Shown here: piece after piece, positions 1-5,284 of the stretch
Numbering within the stretch: the stretch's first letter is position 1
How the letters are laid out: the number at the start of each line of letters is the position of its first letter
Source of the DNA: Phycisphaerae bacterium
GTDB taxonomy: Bacteria > Planctomycetota > Phycisphaerae > Sedimentisphaerales > SG8-4
Assembly: GCA_030603035.1 (NCBI GenBank)
Contig: JAUVYQ010000071.1
Coordinates: 1-13,818 of the forward strand
Length of the DNA stretch: 13,818 nucleotides
Direction of reading: 5' to 3'
The notes under the pieces: model-generated
What the model saw: the letters and a program-made list of their open reading frames with translations, nothing else
Told to the model about the DNA's origin: nothing
Databases searched by the model: none
Position numbers and translations under genes: made by a program

Positions 1-136
1 GGACGCATAGCTGGATGAACCGCTTCCGCCGCATCCTGACGCGGTGGGAAAAGAAACCTGAGAATTATTTGAGCTTGCTTCATTTTGTCTGTGCTATAAT
101 TACGTTCCGTTGTTCAGGGTTATTCGGATAGGCTCT
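1..136 (+). mobile_element. 3' end of an IS5-type insertion sequence
   Basis: The first ~130 bases carry the tail of a DDE transposase (see the CDS at 3-131). The element continues off the left edge. Its right end probably lies just past the stop codon, around GGATAGGCTCT (126-136), which would be part of the terminal inverted repeat. This cannot be confirmed because the left end is outside the window. What follows (from about 138) is a copy of the ispG start region, so the element end abuts that repeat. The exact boundary is an inference. Confidence 0.6.
3..131 (+). CDS. IS5-family transposase, C-terminal fragment
   Basis: Reading from base 3 gives 42 residues and a TAG stop. They begin THSWMNRFRRILTRWEKK and go on through ENYLSLLHF to end near SGLFG. 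This is the typical C-terminus of IS5-type DDE transposases: the E-R-x-H/F-x-W-x-N-x-x-R-R-L region, then a hydrophobic 'ENYLxLLHxACA' helix. The catalytic DDE residues would lie upstream, mostly outside the window. The gene is cut by the window edge rather than visibly broken. Family assignment rests on remembered motif similarity; the subgroup is not assigned. Confidence 0.72.
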   Translation, partial: THSWMNRFRRILTRWEKKPENYLSLLHFVCAIITFRCSGLFG

Positions 137-139
137 AAG

Positions 140-177
140 ACAAGCTACAATTTTAGTGTGATTAAAACAAGAAAAAC
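140..177 (+). repeat. Partial copy of the ispG promoter and start (left copy)
   Basis: This 38-nt stretch matches 1534-1571 at 34 of 38 positions. The match includes 18 identical bases, ACAAGCTACAATTTTAGT, which carry the -10-like TACAAT. The real ispG ATG is replaced by GTG (158-160) here. The upstream -35 element of ispG is not conserved, because IS-derived sequence lies there. The two copies flank the glycerate kinase gene. Confidence 0.7.
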
Positions 178-202
178 CATAACTGTCACGGCCCGGCGCT
201 GA
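158..202 (+). pseudogene. Vestigial ispG-like start, 14 codons
   Basis: From GTG at 158 the frame reads M/V-I-K-T-R-K-T-I-T-V-T-A-R-R and stops at TGA (200-202). The real IspG begins M-L-K-R-R-K-T-K-S-V-K-V, so residues 1-10 align and then similarity ends. It is best read as a decayed or truncated duplicate of the ispG 5' end. It could instead be a short leader peptide that resembles ispG by descent. No function is claimed. Confidence 0.4.
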
Positions 203-232
203 ATAACATACCACTATTTCAGGGAGCCGGAG

Positions 233-1357
233 TCATCGGAACAGATGTTCTTTTGCGAATTGTTGTGCGGTACGGTGAAGGAGGATGCGGCTGTTTTTCA
301 GTGCGTAGTCAAGGGACATATCATTTGTTCGGCAGGGGATGGCGGTGATAATCCCAAGCTTCTGATACTTTTGCTGCGTCACAGTAACCTGACCTGCAAG
401 GACGGCCAGGCGAGTGTGTGATTCTGAGGCCATTTTTGCAATTCCGGAGACGACCTTTCCTCGCAGGGACTGCTGGTCGAAAGAGCCCTCGCCGGTAATA
501 ATCCAATCGGCGGATTCCAGTTCGACCTGAAGGTTACTACGTGCCATTACCGTCTCTATCCCGGACACGACGGTGGCGTTCATAAAGGCAAGAGCACCTG
601 CGGTGAGCCCTCCTGCTGCTCCTGTGCCCGGGACGTTGGTGATGTCGCGTTGGAGATATTTCCAGACAAGGGCCGCCAGGTGCGCAAGGCCTTCTTCGAG
701 TTGTTCTACCATCTGGGGGCTTGCGCCTTTTTGGCCCCCGTAAACTCTCGCTGCGCCGTGCTCACCACAGAGAGGATTGTCAACATCACAGAGGACCTCT
801 ACCGGCGGAACGCTGAAGTTCTTGGGTCTGACTATTTTTGTGATTCGTTCGAGACCTGCTCCACCAAGCGGAACTGGATTTCCTTCGTCACCGAGGAACT
901 TGAAGCCCAGAGCTGTTGCGGCACCGACGCCGCCATCGACCGTTGCGCTTCCGCCTACAGCCAACAAAATTTTGCGCGCACCGTATTCCAACGCAGCTTT
1001 GATAAGTTGGCCGGTTCCATAAGTCGTCGTTTTCAGTGGGTTCATCTGCTTTTTGGAAAGCAGTTCAAGACCGCTGGCTGAGGCCATTTCGACAAGAGCT
1101 GTTTTACTGTCGCCGAACCAGGCGAAGCCGGCCTCGACCTGCATATCGGGCAGAGGCCCCATTACCGTTTGCCGAACCCATTGGCCGTTAGCTGCTTTAA
1201 TCAATGCTCTCGCGGTGCCTTCACCTCCGTCAGCCATGGGTTTTATTACGAGGTGGGCGTCCGGCGCGCATTCGGCAATGGCCGCTGCGATAACCTCACA
1301 CGCCTCATCGCTGGTGAAAGTTCCCTTGAACGAATCCATTGCAATGACGATTTTCAT
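233..1357 (-). CDS. glxK: Glycerate kinase (GlxK/GarK family)
   Basis: Predicted to phosphorylate D-glycerate with ATP, feeding it into lower glycolysis; cytoplasmic. The 374-residue product is the normal length for the bacterial glycerate kinase family. Visible family motifs are the N-terminal MKIVIAMDSFKG, PMADGGEGT (40-48), AVGGSATVDGGVGAA (133-147), CDVDNPL (190-196), GTGAAGGLTAGALAF (244-258) and the C-terminal TGEGSFDQQSLRGK (288-301). The frame is open upstream to 1537, but ATG at 1357 is preferred: the family begins exactly here, GGAAAG lies 8 nt upstream, and the extra 60 residues look non-coding and cover the ispG promoter. Whether the product is glycerate 2-phosphate or 3-phosphate cannot be told from sequence. 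It is divergent from ispG and has no operon partner in the window. Confidence 0.93.
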   Translation of the reverse strand: MKIVIAMDSFKGTFTSDEACEVIAAAIAECAPDAHLVIKPMADGGEGTARALIKAANGQWVRQTVMGPLPDMQVEAGFAWFGDSKTALVEMASASGLELLSKKQMNPLKTTTYGTGQLIKAALEYGARKILLAVGGSATVDGGVGAATALGFKFLGDEGNPVPLGGAGLERITKIVRPKNFSVPPVEVLCDVDNPLCGEHGAARVYGGQKGASPQMVEQLEEGLAHLAALVWKYLQRDITNVPGTGAAGGLTAGALAFMNATVVSGIETVMARSNLQVELESADWIITGEGSFDQQSLRGKVVSGIAKMASESHTRLAVLAGQVTVTQQKYQKLGIITAIPCRTNDMSLDYALKNSRILLHRTAQQFAKEHLFR

Positions 1358-1516
1358 AAGACTGACTTTCCATGAAGATCCGAAGCACAAAGAAAGCACG
1401 AAGCACCCCTGCTTTGGGTTCCCGCAAGGCGGGGTCCCTCGCATTTCTGTAAGCGGCCGAGCAAAATTGCGGCCGCTCAGCCCAAAATTGGCCTTATAAC
1501 TTGGCGGTATTTTAAT
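1358..1516. other. Divergent intergenic region with two GC-rich hairpins
   Basis: The region separates glxK from ispG. It holds three AAGCAC words (1383, 1394, 1401; two of them in CGAAGCAC). It also holds an imperfect palindrome at 1416-1438 (CCCGC-AAG-GCGGG core, GGG/CCC outer) and a perfect 8-bp inverted repeat, AGCGGCCG (1452-1459) with CGGCCGCT (1470-1477) and a 10-nt loop. On the minus strand these would lie in the glxK leader. No T-tract follows either hairpin, so they are not ordinary terminators. A dispersed intergenic repeat or a regulatory leader are both possible. Confidence 0.5.
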
Positions 1517-1545
1517 TTGCTCGAGAGCATAAAACAAGCTACAAT
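1517..1545 (+). promoter_or_regulatory. ispG promoter, probably giving a leaderless mRNA
   Basis: TTGCTC (1517-1522), a 17-nt spacer and TACAAT (1540-1545) fit a sigma70-type promoter. Transcription would start about 6-8 nt after the -10 box, which is at or next to the ispG ATG (1552). No Shine-Dalgarno sequence lies in the 15 nt before that ATG. The TACAAT part is repeated at 146-151, in the left copy. Confidence 0.6.
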
Positions 1546-1571
1546 TTTAGTATGCTCAAAAGAAGAAAAAC
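1534..1571 (+). repeat. ispG promoter/start repeat (right copy)
   Basis: Counterpart of 140-177, with 34 of 38 bases identical. This copy drives and begins the intact ispG. The four differences are the first base of the start codon, two bases in codon 2 and one in codon 4. Confidence 0.7.
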
Positions 1572-2610
1572 GAAAAGCGTCAAGGTCGGGACGGTTAAAA
1601 TCGGCTCGTCCGCCCCGGTTGTCATCCAGTCGATGACGAAGGTGCCGACCGTCGATATTGCCCGCTGCGTAAAACAGATAAACCAGCTTGCCAAAGCCGG
1701 CTGCCGGTTAGTGAGGCTCGCCGTTCCCAGACGTGCCGACACCGCCGCCTTTGCAAAAATCGTCCAAAAAGTAAATGTCCCGTTAATCGCCGACGTTCAC
1801 TTCAGCGGCGCGCGAGCTATTGAAGCGATGGAATCCGGGGCCGCTAAAGTCCGGCTCAACCCCGGCAACATAAAAAATCGCAAAGACATCCATCGAATAA
1901 TAGACGCAGCCAAAATGCACAAGATCGCTATCCGCATCGGGGTCAACGAAGCAAGTATCAGAGACCTCCAAAAGCAAGCTGTCCCAATCGAGAAACGCAC
2001 GGCTTTGATGTTAAAAGAAATGAAAAGATATGTTCGGCTCTTTGAAAATCGCAACTTTACCCGGCTGGTTCTCAGTGCAAAAAGCAGCGACTGCGTGCGA
2101 ACCATCGGAATCAACCGCCGTATCGCCGAGAGCTTCGACTACCCAATTTACCTTGGCCTGACCCATGCAGGGCTGCCCGAAGATGCGCAGATACCTTCAG
2201 CTATCGGCCTTGGCACACTGCTGGCAGAAGGTATTGGTGACACCATCAGAGTAAGCGCCGCCGGCAGCCCCGTTATAGAAACGAAAATAGCAAAACAGAT
2301 TCTAATTTCACTCGGCCTTTACGAACGAACAAAGCCGGAGCTAATAGTCTGCCCGACCTGCGCCCGGGCTGAAATTGACGTAATCAAGCTGGCGCACCAA
2401 GTTCAAAAAGCATTAGCGGAAATTAACAAACCACTACGTGTCGCTGTTATGGGCTGTGTGGTCAATGGCCCCGGCGAAGCCGCCGACGCCGACATAGCCG
2501 TTTGTGCCGCAAAGAACAAGGCATATATCTACCGCAAGGGCCGAAAAATCTCAACAGTGCCCGAAAACAAAATTATCCCGGCACTACTAAAGGAATTACA
2601 GAATTTCTAA
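1552..2610 (+). CDS. ispG: 4-hydroxy-3-methylbut-2-enyl diphosphate synthase (IspG/GcpE)
   Basis: Catalyses the penultimate MEP-pathway step, reductive ring opening of methylerythritol cyclodiphosphate to HMBPP, in the cytoplasm. The product has 352 residues, the normal length for the bacterial form without the plant-type insert. The N-terminal TIM barrel shows SAPVVIQSMTK (20-30), GCRLVRLAVP (50-59), ADVHF (80-84) and AKVRLNPGNI (98-107). The C-terminal iron-sulfur domain has CPTC (C267, C270) and MGCVVNGPGE (C302, E309), which give three Cys and one Glu [4Fe-4S] ligands. The start has no Shine-Dalgarno sequence; see the leaderless promoter entry. Its pathway partner ispH is about 8.5 kb to the right on the other strand. 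Confidence 0.97.
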   Translation: MLKRRKTKSVKVGTVKIGSSAPVVIQSMTKVPTVDIARCVKQINQLAKAGCRLVRLAVPRRADTAAFAKIVQKVNVPLIADVHFSGARAIEAMESGAAKVRLNPGNIKNRKDIHRIIDAAKMHKIAIRIGVNEASIRDLQKQAVPIEKRTALMLKEMKRYVRLFENRNFTRLVLSAKSSDCVRTIGINRRIAESFDYPIYLGLTHAGLPEDAQIPSAIGLGTLLAEGIGDTIRVSAAGSPVIETKIAKQILISLGLYERTKPELIVCPTCARAEIDVIKLAHQVQKALAEINKPLRVAVMGCVVNGPGEAADADIAVCAAKNKAYIYRKGRKISTVPENKIIPALLKELQNF

Positions 2611-2618
2611 AGTTTTAT

Positions 2619-2647
2619 TTGACATTGCTCGAACAGTTAGCTATATT
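2619..2647 (+). promoter_or_regulatory. Promoter of the toxin-antitoxin operon
   Basis: A perfect -35 TTGACA (2619-2624), a 17-nt spacer and a -10 TATATT (2642-2647). It lies only 8 nt after the ispG stop, so the toxin-antitoxin pair has its own transcription start near 2654. Confidence 0.8.
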
Positions 2648-2660
2648 AAAAGTATATAAA

Positions 2661-2677
2661 ATGTATATTCTATACAT
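2661..2677. promoter_or_regulatory. Candidate operator palindrome for antitoxin autoregulation
   Basis: ATGTATA-TTC-TATACAT is a perfect 7-bp inverted repeat with a 3-nt centre, just downstream of the likely transcription start. A GTATAT half-word recurs at 2652 and 2663, 11 nt (one helical turn) apart. Phd/YefM antitoxins are known to bind palindromes at their own promoters and repress them with the toxin. That this site does so here is inferred from position and symmetry. Confidence 0.55.
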
Positions 2678-2695
2678 AATGGCAATGGGACTATT

Positions 2696-2941
2696 ATGAC
2701 TACCGTAACTATAACACAGTTGAGGACACAGATTAGAAAATTAGCCGACCAGGTGGCTCATCACGGTGAGCGTATCTGCGTTGAGCGCAACGGTGAACCC
2801 GCCTTTGCTATGGTGAGTCTCGATGATATGGAGGCACTGGAGGCTTTAGAGGACAGGATGGATATTGAGGCTGCCAAGAAAGCCCTCAGGGAAGGTAAGT
2901 TTACAGACCTGGAAGATTTGGCAAAGGAATTAGGAATTTAA
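2696..2941 (+). CDS. Type II antitoxin, Phd/YefM family
   Basis: The 81-residue product is expected to bind and neutralise the toxin encoded next and to repress the operon. The N-terminus TTVTITQLRTQIRKLADQV matches the DNA-binding/dimer part of Phd/YefM antitoxins. GERICVERNGEPAFAMVSLDDMEALEALED (residues 24-53) is the strongly diagnostic central motif of the family. The C-terminus (about 57-81) is charged and would be the toxin-wrapping tail. ATG at 2696 is preceded by GGGA at 5-nt spacing. Only 6 nt separate it from the toxin gene, as expected for co-translation. Confidence 0.9.
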   Translation: MTTVTITQLRTQIRKLADQVAHHGERICVERNGEPAFAMVSLDDMEALEALEDRMDIEAAKKALREGKFTDLEDLAKELGI

Positions 2942-2947
2942 GCAGGG

Positions 2948-3208
2948 ATGTATAAAGTCCGAACGGCAAAGGCTGTCGATAAGTTCATTCGGTTGCGGAG
3001 CAAAAGAATACAGAGGCAACTGGTCAACAGGCTAAGGTCTTTGGCTGGCAATCCACTCCCACCCGGCTGCAAAGCAATTAAAGGTATGTCCAATACCTAC
3101 CGCATTCGCTCAGGTGATTATCGCATCATATACACAATACGGAGCAAAAAACTGTTAGTGCTTGTGGTGCGAATCAAACACCGCAGAGAGGTCTACCGAA
3201 ATCTGTAA
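2948..3208 (+). CDS. Type II toxin, RelE/ParE superfamily
   Basis: The 86-residue basic protein is probably a ribosome-dependent mRNA interferase of the RelE type; a ParE-like gyrase target is not excluded. Family features are the N-terminal strand YKVRTAKAVDKFI, two helices with RLRSKRIQRQL, the NPLPPGCKAIKG turn (35-46), YRIRSGDYRIIYTI (51-64) and the C-terminal VVRIKHRREVYRNL (73-86). The last includes the basic cluster (R75, H78, R79, R80, R84) where RelE-type active-site residues lie. It sits 6 nt behind the antitoxin gene. Confidence 0.9.
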   Translation: MYKVRTAKAVDKFIRLRSKRIQRQLVNRLRSLAGNPLPPGCKAIKGMSNTYRIRSGDYRIIYTIRSKKLLVLVVRIKHRREVYRNL

Positions 3209-3227
3209 AGAAATCCAACCGAGAACA

Positions 3228-3893
3228 ATGCTCAAACGGTTTTTTATCGTTGTCATTTTCAGCATCGCCTTCGCATACTTCGAAGCTGCAGTTGTTGTCT
3301 ATCTGCGAGCGATTTTTTATCCTGCCGGATTCACTTTCCCCCTAACCGAATTCGGTATCGGTCTGCTCTGGAAACGGCTTTTATTAACTGAAGTCGGCCG
3401 AGAAGCTGCCTCGTTGGTCTTAATCTCTACCGCCGCCTGGCTGTTCGGGCGAAGTCTTCGTCAGCGATTCGCATTTTTCTTAACCATCTTCGCGGTCTGG
3501 GACATTTTCTACTATGTGTGGCTCAAGATCCTCAGCAGTCAGCTCAAAGTCATCCCCAATTGGCCCGGCTCAATTATGGATTGGGACATACTATTTCTAA
3601 TACCAATCACGTGGGCCGGCCCTGTCCTGGCCCCGGTCCTTATCTCAGCTACATTGCTGGTATTTGCTATAATAATTCTCTACCGCGACTCTTTTGGCAG
3701 TGGCCTTAAAGTAACCCTGACGGACTGGCTCGGCTTTATAGTTGCCGGTCTTGTTGTGGTTGCCTCTTTCTGCATTGCCGGCCTGCACATCACCGAGGCC
3801 GATTTTCGAGCGCATTTCTATTGGCCGGTATTTGCTGTTGGTCTCTTATCCGCCGTCGCGCTGTTCTTGAAATGCCTGTTGAAGTCGAAATAG
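3228..3893 (+). CDS. Multi-pass membrane protein of unknown function
   Basis: I do not recognise a named family. The 221-residue product has about six hydrophobic segments, roughly at 5-27, 57-76, 81-101, 121-151 (long, perhaps two), 164-186 and 198-217. Conserved-looking polar or aromatic patches lie between them, for example WDIFYYVWLK (91-100), NWPGSIMDWDILFLIP (111-126) and ITEADFRAHFYWP (188-200). These could line an active site or ligand pocket. The frame is open back to 3162 inside the toxin gene. ATG at 3228 is preferred because the protein then starts with a signal-anchor helix (LKRFFIVVIF). Its ribosome site is weak (GAGAA). It follows the toxin by 19 nt and may be read from the same promoter, but there is no sign that it is part of the toxin system. 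Confidence 0.8.
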   Translation: MLKRFFIVVIFSIAFAYFEAAVVVYLRAIFYPAGFTFPLTEFGIGLLWKRLLLTEVGREAASLVLISTAAWLFGRSLRQRFAFFLTIFAVWDIFYYVWLKILSSQLKVIPNWPGSIMDWDILFLIPITWAGPVLAPVLISATLLVFAIIILYRDSFGSGLKVTLTDWLGFIVAGLVVVASFCIAGLHITEADFRAHFYWPVFAVGLLSAVALFLKCLLKSK

Positions 3894-3904
3894 AGAGCAT
3901 AAGA

Positions 3905-3921
3905 GCATAAGTATCTTATGC
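3905..3921. terminator. Hairpin between convergent genes
   Basis: GCATAAG-TAT-CTTATGC is a perfect 7-bp inverted repeat with a 3-nt loop, lying between the ends of two convergent genes. It is preceded by a tandem 8-mer, GAGCATAA twice (3895-3910). No U-tract follows directly on either strand, so a role as an intrinsic terminator is only plausible. Confidence 0.4.
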
Positions 3922-3987
3922 ACTTGTGATTTGTGCACTTTTGCCCTTTAAGTTTTTATTATTCTCTGACGTATTCGTTCCGGTCGG

Positions 3988-5058
3988 TCAGGATGTTCTC
4001 CTTCTGGTGTTGCCCGTCTCCTGCGCAAAGCCTTCGAACTTTCCGAAAATCATCTTTCCGGCCGAGGTCTGAAGCGAGCTTGTTACGCTAATGACCAATT
4101 CCCGTCCAATCTTATTGCGGGCACCTTCAACAACAACCATTGTACCGTCGGCCAGATACCCGATACCCTGCTCGGCCTCTTCGCCGGGCTTTATGATTTT
4201 AACCTTCATAGTCTCGCCCGGCAAGGCAACCGTCTTTAGCGAATTGGCCAAATCGTTTATATTCACCACATCGACCTCACGCACCTGTGCAACCTTGCTG
4301 AGGTTATAGTCCGTCGTTGCCAGCCGCCCGTTTCGGCCCTTGGTAAAGACCATCAATTTCTGGTCAACGCCTTTGACATCCTCGGCCTCCGGAACGATGG
4401 TGTCATCAATCTCCACGTCAATAACAGGATCCGTCTGCATGCTGTTAAGTATATCAAGTCCGCGTCTGCCTCGGCTGCGTTTGAGCTTGTCAGCGGAATC
4501 TGCTATCAACTGCAGCTCATTGAGAACAAAACGCGGAACAACCAGCGGAGCGTCAAACAATTTACTCTGACACAAATCAGCTATTCGCCCGTCGATGATA
4601 ACCGACGTATCCAAAACCAACGGCCTGGCACCCTTGGTCTGTTTGGCAAATTCAACGTAAGGAATCACAAAACGCACATCGTCCTTCGTCCGCATCACGA
4701 CACTGATGGTAAGAAAACATATACATATTCCCATCATCCACTTGATTGCAAAAACGGCCTCCGGGGTTACGTCAATTCCGTACGAATCAGCTATCATATC
4801 CACCACAGGCGCCAGCACCGCACTGATAATGAGCCCGACCAACAAGGCGAAAAAAACACCCGCCAGGGCGCTGAGTTTTTTCTTGGGCGTAAGAACATCC
4901 AGCAGAAAGAAAAACACCATCATCCCCAAACCGCTCAAGACTACAGCCCACCAACTGGGCGAATCCTCCGCTTTCGTAAAAGCCGTAGAACTTGCATTAA
5001 TCCACAGGACCGCTACCATAACGACTAAAAAGATGCCTCTAAAAATCCAAAGTAACAT
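3988..5058 (-). CDS. Membrane-anchored PIN/TRAM domain protein (YacL-like)
   Basis: A predicted integral membrane nuclease-like protein of 356 residues. Four hydrophobic segments lie at about 4-21, 37-55, 63-84 and 102-122. A PIN domain follows, with its acidic metal-binding set visible: D150 in LVLDTSVIIDGR, E181 in VLNELQLIAD, D232 in GVDQKL and D250 in TTDYN. A C-terminal TRAM RNA-binding domain (about 280-343) contains EAEQGIGYLADGTMVVVEGA and IGRELVISVTSSLQTSAGKMIF. This order and length match the YacL family known from Firmicutes and many other phyla; its cellular role is not well defined. The start is well supported by GGAGG 9 nt upstream. It has its own promoter and is not in an obvious operon with rpsA. 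Confidence 0.92.
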   Translation of the reverse strand: MLLWIFRGIFLVVMVAVLWINASSTAFTKAEDSPSWWAVVLSGLGMMVFFFLLDVLTPKKKLSALAGVFFALLVGLIISAVLAPVVDMIADSYGIDVTPEAVFAIKWMMGICICFLTISVVMRTKDDVRFVIPYVEFAKQTKGARPLVLDTSVIIDGRIADLCQSKLFDAPLVVPRFVLNELQLIADSADKLKRSRGRRGLDILNSMQTDPVIDVEIDDTIVPEAEDVKGVDQKLMVFTKGRNGRLATTDYNLSKVAQVREVDVVNINDLANSLKTVALPGETMKVKIIKPGEEAEQGIGYLADGTMVVVEGARNKIGRELVISVTSSLQTSAGKMIFGKFEGFAQETGNTRRRTS

Positions 5059-5067
5059 AGTTATAAA

Positions 5068-5072
5068 CCTCC
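5068..5072 (-). promoter_or_regulatory. Strong Shine-Dalgarno of the PIN/TRAM gene
   Basis: On the minus strand GGAGG lies 9 nt before the ATG at 5058. It fixes the start codon and contrasts with ispG, which has no such site. Confidence 0.8.
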
Positions 5073-5109
5073 AAATTATGACATAATTTTGTTATTAATA
5101 ATCGGCGAT

Positions 5110-5138
5110 ATTATACCCTGCATTCAGATTATTATCAA
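5110..5138 (-). promoter_or_regulatory. Promoter of the PIN/TRAM gene
   Basis: Read on the minus strand: TTGATA (5138-5133), a 17-nt spacer and a perfect TATAAT (5115-5110). The transcript would have a leader of about 45 nt ending in the GGAGG ribosome site. Confidence 0.75.
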
Positions 5139-5284
5139 TAATTACATTACAGGGAACTTTCGCATCCTCCGTAAGGAGTCCCAAGGACTGCTGCGGTTTT
5201 ACGCGGTGTTTATGCTAAATATTCCCTCGCAAATCTCACCACCCCAAAATACAAGCGTCATCCGGCAATAAAAGAGTCTTCTGG

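Noticed and set aside
92..100. An extended -10 promoter TGCTATAAT
   Set aside because: It lies inside the transposase coding frame and lacks a properly spaced -35 box, so it is probably chance.
1358..1537. A 60-residue N-terminal extension of glycerate kinase
   Set aside because: The family starts at MKIVIAMDS; the extension has no domain, lies over the ispG promoter, and the internal ATG has a usable ribosome site.
3162..3227. A 22-residue extension of the membrane protein into the toxin gene
   Set aside because: It would overlap the toxin by 47 nt and put a charged stretch before the first membrane helix; ATG at 3228 fits better.
5177..5189. A terminator after rpsA (AGTCC-CAA-GGACT stem)
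   Set aside because: The stem is only 5 bp and no U-tract follows on the minus strand; no convincing rpsA terminator was found.
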